A stretch of DNA of 64,000 bases from Haloarcula hispanica ATCC 33960. GTDB lineage: Archaea; Halobacteriota; Halobacteria; Halobacteriales; Haloarculaceae. Below, piece by piece: positions 60,285 to 64,000 of the stretch. Each line of letters starts with the position of its first letter. Position 1 is the stretch's first letter. The notes beneath the pieces are model-generated. The model did not search any database. It was not told where the DNA came from and saw only the letters and a list, made by a program, of their open reading frames with translations. The stretch covers positions 1,922,001 to 1,986,000 of the forward strand of contig NC_015948.1 of NCBI RefSeq assembly GCF_000223905.1. The letters are read 5' to 3'. Made by a program: the position numbers and the translations under genes.

Positions 60285-61628
60285 ATGACAAACGAGGCGC
60301 TCGGCGAGGGTCGTCCCGGAACGAAGGGGCGCGCCGGGTGGACACGCGAGCAGGCGAGTCGGATCGAGCGGACCGACGACACCGTTGCCCCCATCGTCTA
60401 CCCGCCCGCGACCGAACAGATTCCGGAGGTCCACATCTGGGATACCTGGTTCCTCCGCAACCGCGACGGCACGCTGGCGACGGTCGACGGCTATCGGGTC
60501 TGTTTCTCGCTGACGGCTCCGTCCGACCTGTTGCCCGGCAAGCGCCACGACGTGGCGACCATCCGCTGTTTCTACTCCGATGACGGTCGCAACTGGCACA
60601 ACGCCGGCCCGGTGTTCGAGGACGCACTGGGCCAGCGCCAGTGGGCCGGGTCCGCGCTGTACGACGACGACGGCAGTGTCTATCTATTTTATACTGCAGC
60701 CGGCGAGGAGGGAGCCGACGACCTGACCTACACGCAGCGCATCGTCGGCGCGGGCGGCGGCAGCATCGACACGGCAGACGGGTTCGTGCTTTCGGGTCCG
60801 TGGACCCACCACGAACTGCTCCAGCCAGACGGCGACCGTTACGAGCGCGAAGACCAGTCTCGCGGGATGATATACACCTTCCGCGACCCGTGGTTCTTCG
60901 AGGACCCCGAGACAGGCGAGACGTGGCTCCTGTTCGAAGCGAACACGCCGGTTCCGGAGGGGAGCGACGTCTGTGGTGGCGACGCCGCGTTACAGGAGTT
61001 CAACGGGAGCGTGGGCGTCGCCCGCTCGCCGACGGGCGACCCGCTGGAGTGGGACCTCGAAGACCCGCTGCTGGACGCCGTCGGCGTCAACCAGGAACTC
61101 GAACGGCCCCATATCGTGTATCGAGACGGCCTGTACTACCTGTTCATCTCCAGCCACCTCCACACGTTCGCGCCGGGACTGGAGGGGTTCGACGCGCTGT
61201 ACGGCTTCGTCGCAGAGGATCTCCGCGGTGACTACGTTCCGCTGAACGAGTCCGGCCTCGTCGCCACGAACCCCGAGAACGCGCCGTTCCAGTCCTACTC
61301 GTGGATGGCGTTTCCCCACGACGACGAGGTACTGGTCCAGAGTTTCTTCAACTACTACGACTTCGACGGCGACACGCTGGACGAGATCGCCCATCTGTCC
61401 GAATCCGATCAGATGCGCCGGTTCGGCGGCTCGCTCGGCCCGACGCTCCGGCTCGATGTCGAGGGGAGCCGAACGCGTATCATCGGAAATCTCGGGCACT
61501 GGCACATCCCGCTGGACGGCGAGACGCTGCCGCTGACGGACAGGGAACTGATCCGGCGCGGGAAGGGTAACGAGACCAGGGCCGGGAGCTACGGGACCCG
61601 AACCGAGACTGGCACCGAGTCAAAGTAA
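60285..61628 (+). CDS. Levansucrase, glycoside hydrolase family 68
   Basis: A 447-residue enzyme that splits sucrose and builds beta-2,6-fructan (levan) or transfers fructose to other acceptors. The GH68 catalytic triad is in place: nucleophile Asp53 (IWDTW), the transition-state Asp in FRDPWFF (about 200) and the acid/base Glu in ELERPH (about 271). No signal peptide or twin-arginine motif is seen, although levansucrases normally act outside the cell. The box ATTTATAC at 60252-60260 is 27 bases before the ATG. Convergent with the GH32 gene. Confidence 0.92.
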   Translation: MTNEALGEGRPGTKGRAGWTREQASRIERTDDTVAPIVYPPATEQIPEVHIWDTWFLRNRDGTLATVDGYRVCFSLTAPSDLLPGKRHDVATIRCFYSDDGRNWHNAGPVFEDALGQRQWAGSALYDDDGSVYLFYTAAGEEGADDLTYTQRIVGAGGGSIDTADGFVLSGPWTHHELLQPDGDRYEREDQSRGMIYTFRDPWFFEDPETGETWLLFEANTPVPEGSDVCGGDAALQEFNGSVGVARSPTGDPLEWDLEDPLLDAVGVNQELERPHIVYRDGLYYLFISSHLHTFAPGLEGFDALYGFVAEDLRGDYVPLNESGLVATNPENAPFQSYSWMAFPHDDEVLVQSFFNYYDFDGDTLDEIAHLSESDQMRRFGGSLGPTLRLDVEGSRTRIIGNLGHWHIPLDGETLPLTDRELIRRGKGNETRAGSYGTRTETGTESK

Positions 61629-61671
61629 CGAGCGCGGAATCCGTCTTTTTGCAGGAACCCAGTCGGGCTGG

Positions 61672-64000
<2,329 letters not shown>

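Overview
The window is chromosomal DNA from a halophilic archaeon of the Haloarcula type. The supporting signs are G+C-rich genes, very acidic proteins, many genes with a TATA-like box about 27 bases before the start codon (leaderless transcription), a halocyanin, an S-layer glycoprotein with an archaeosortase-type C-terminus, an 11-gene Nuo complex without the NADH module, and levansucrase beside a GH32 fructosidase. The genus is an inference; no marker gene settles it here.

Layout. 1-4500: two tandem, nearly identical S-layer glycoprotein genes; the first is cut by the window edge. Each has an almost identical leader of about 115 bases. 4.8-7.3 kb: a two-domain glyoxalase-like protein, a small membrane protein and a DRG-family GTPase. 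7.4-10.6 kb: the L11 / L1-L10(P0)-L12 ribosomal stalk cluster. 10.7-22.3 kb: eight pilin-like secreted or membrane proteins on both strands, with a tRNA-Ala in an A+T-rich gap. 22.6-25.1 kb: rps15, an inactive-looking RecJ homologue, KEOPS pcc1 and rps3ae. 25.3-32.7 kb: halocyanin, purK, an Agl23-like membrane protein, ribH, an aminotransferase, a membrane protein, ribL and a JAMM protease. 32.8-40.5 kb: RecJ/DHH protein, phospholipase D-like protein, HEAT-repeat protein, NCS2 permease and purE. 40.7-51.5 kb: nuoA-B-CD-H-I-J1-J2-K-L-M-N. 51.5-56.8 kb: metallo-beta-lactamase-fold protein, small coiled-coil protein, tRNA-Val, then pirin, a thioredoxin-reductase-like FAD protein, DoxX, TetR and a TRAM protein. 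56.4-64 kb: PD-(D/E)XK-like protein, squalene/phytoene synthase, levansucrase, GH32 enzyme and the start of a divergent gene.

Functional links. S-layer proteins are the expected targets of N-glycosylation, in which the Agl23-like protein may act. ribH and ribL both serve flavin synthesis. purK and purE catalyse consecutive steps but lie 13 kb apart. pirin and the FAD protein share a 14-base inverted-repeat operator. The two fructan enzymes probably form one sugar pathway.

The observations I rate highest are: (1) a leader hairpin in the two S-layer genes in which all four leader substitutions fall, with paired changes that keep the stem; (2) the eight-gene pilin-like cluster with no assembly ATPase in the window; (3) the shared TTACC-type operator at the pirin and FAD-protein promoters; (4) a 16-codon ORF bridging nuoH and nuoI; (5) one A+T core that can serve as TATA box in both directions at 63.8 kb. 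All assignments come from reading the sequence and from memory of families; no database search was run.
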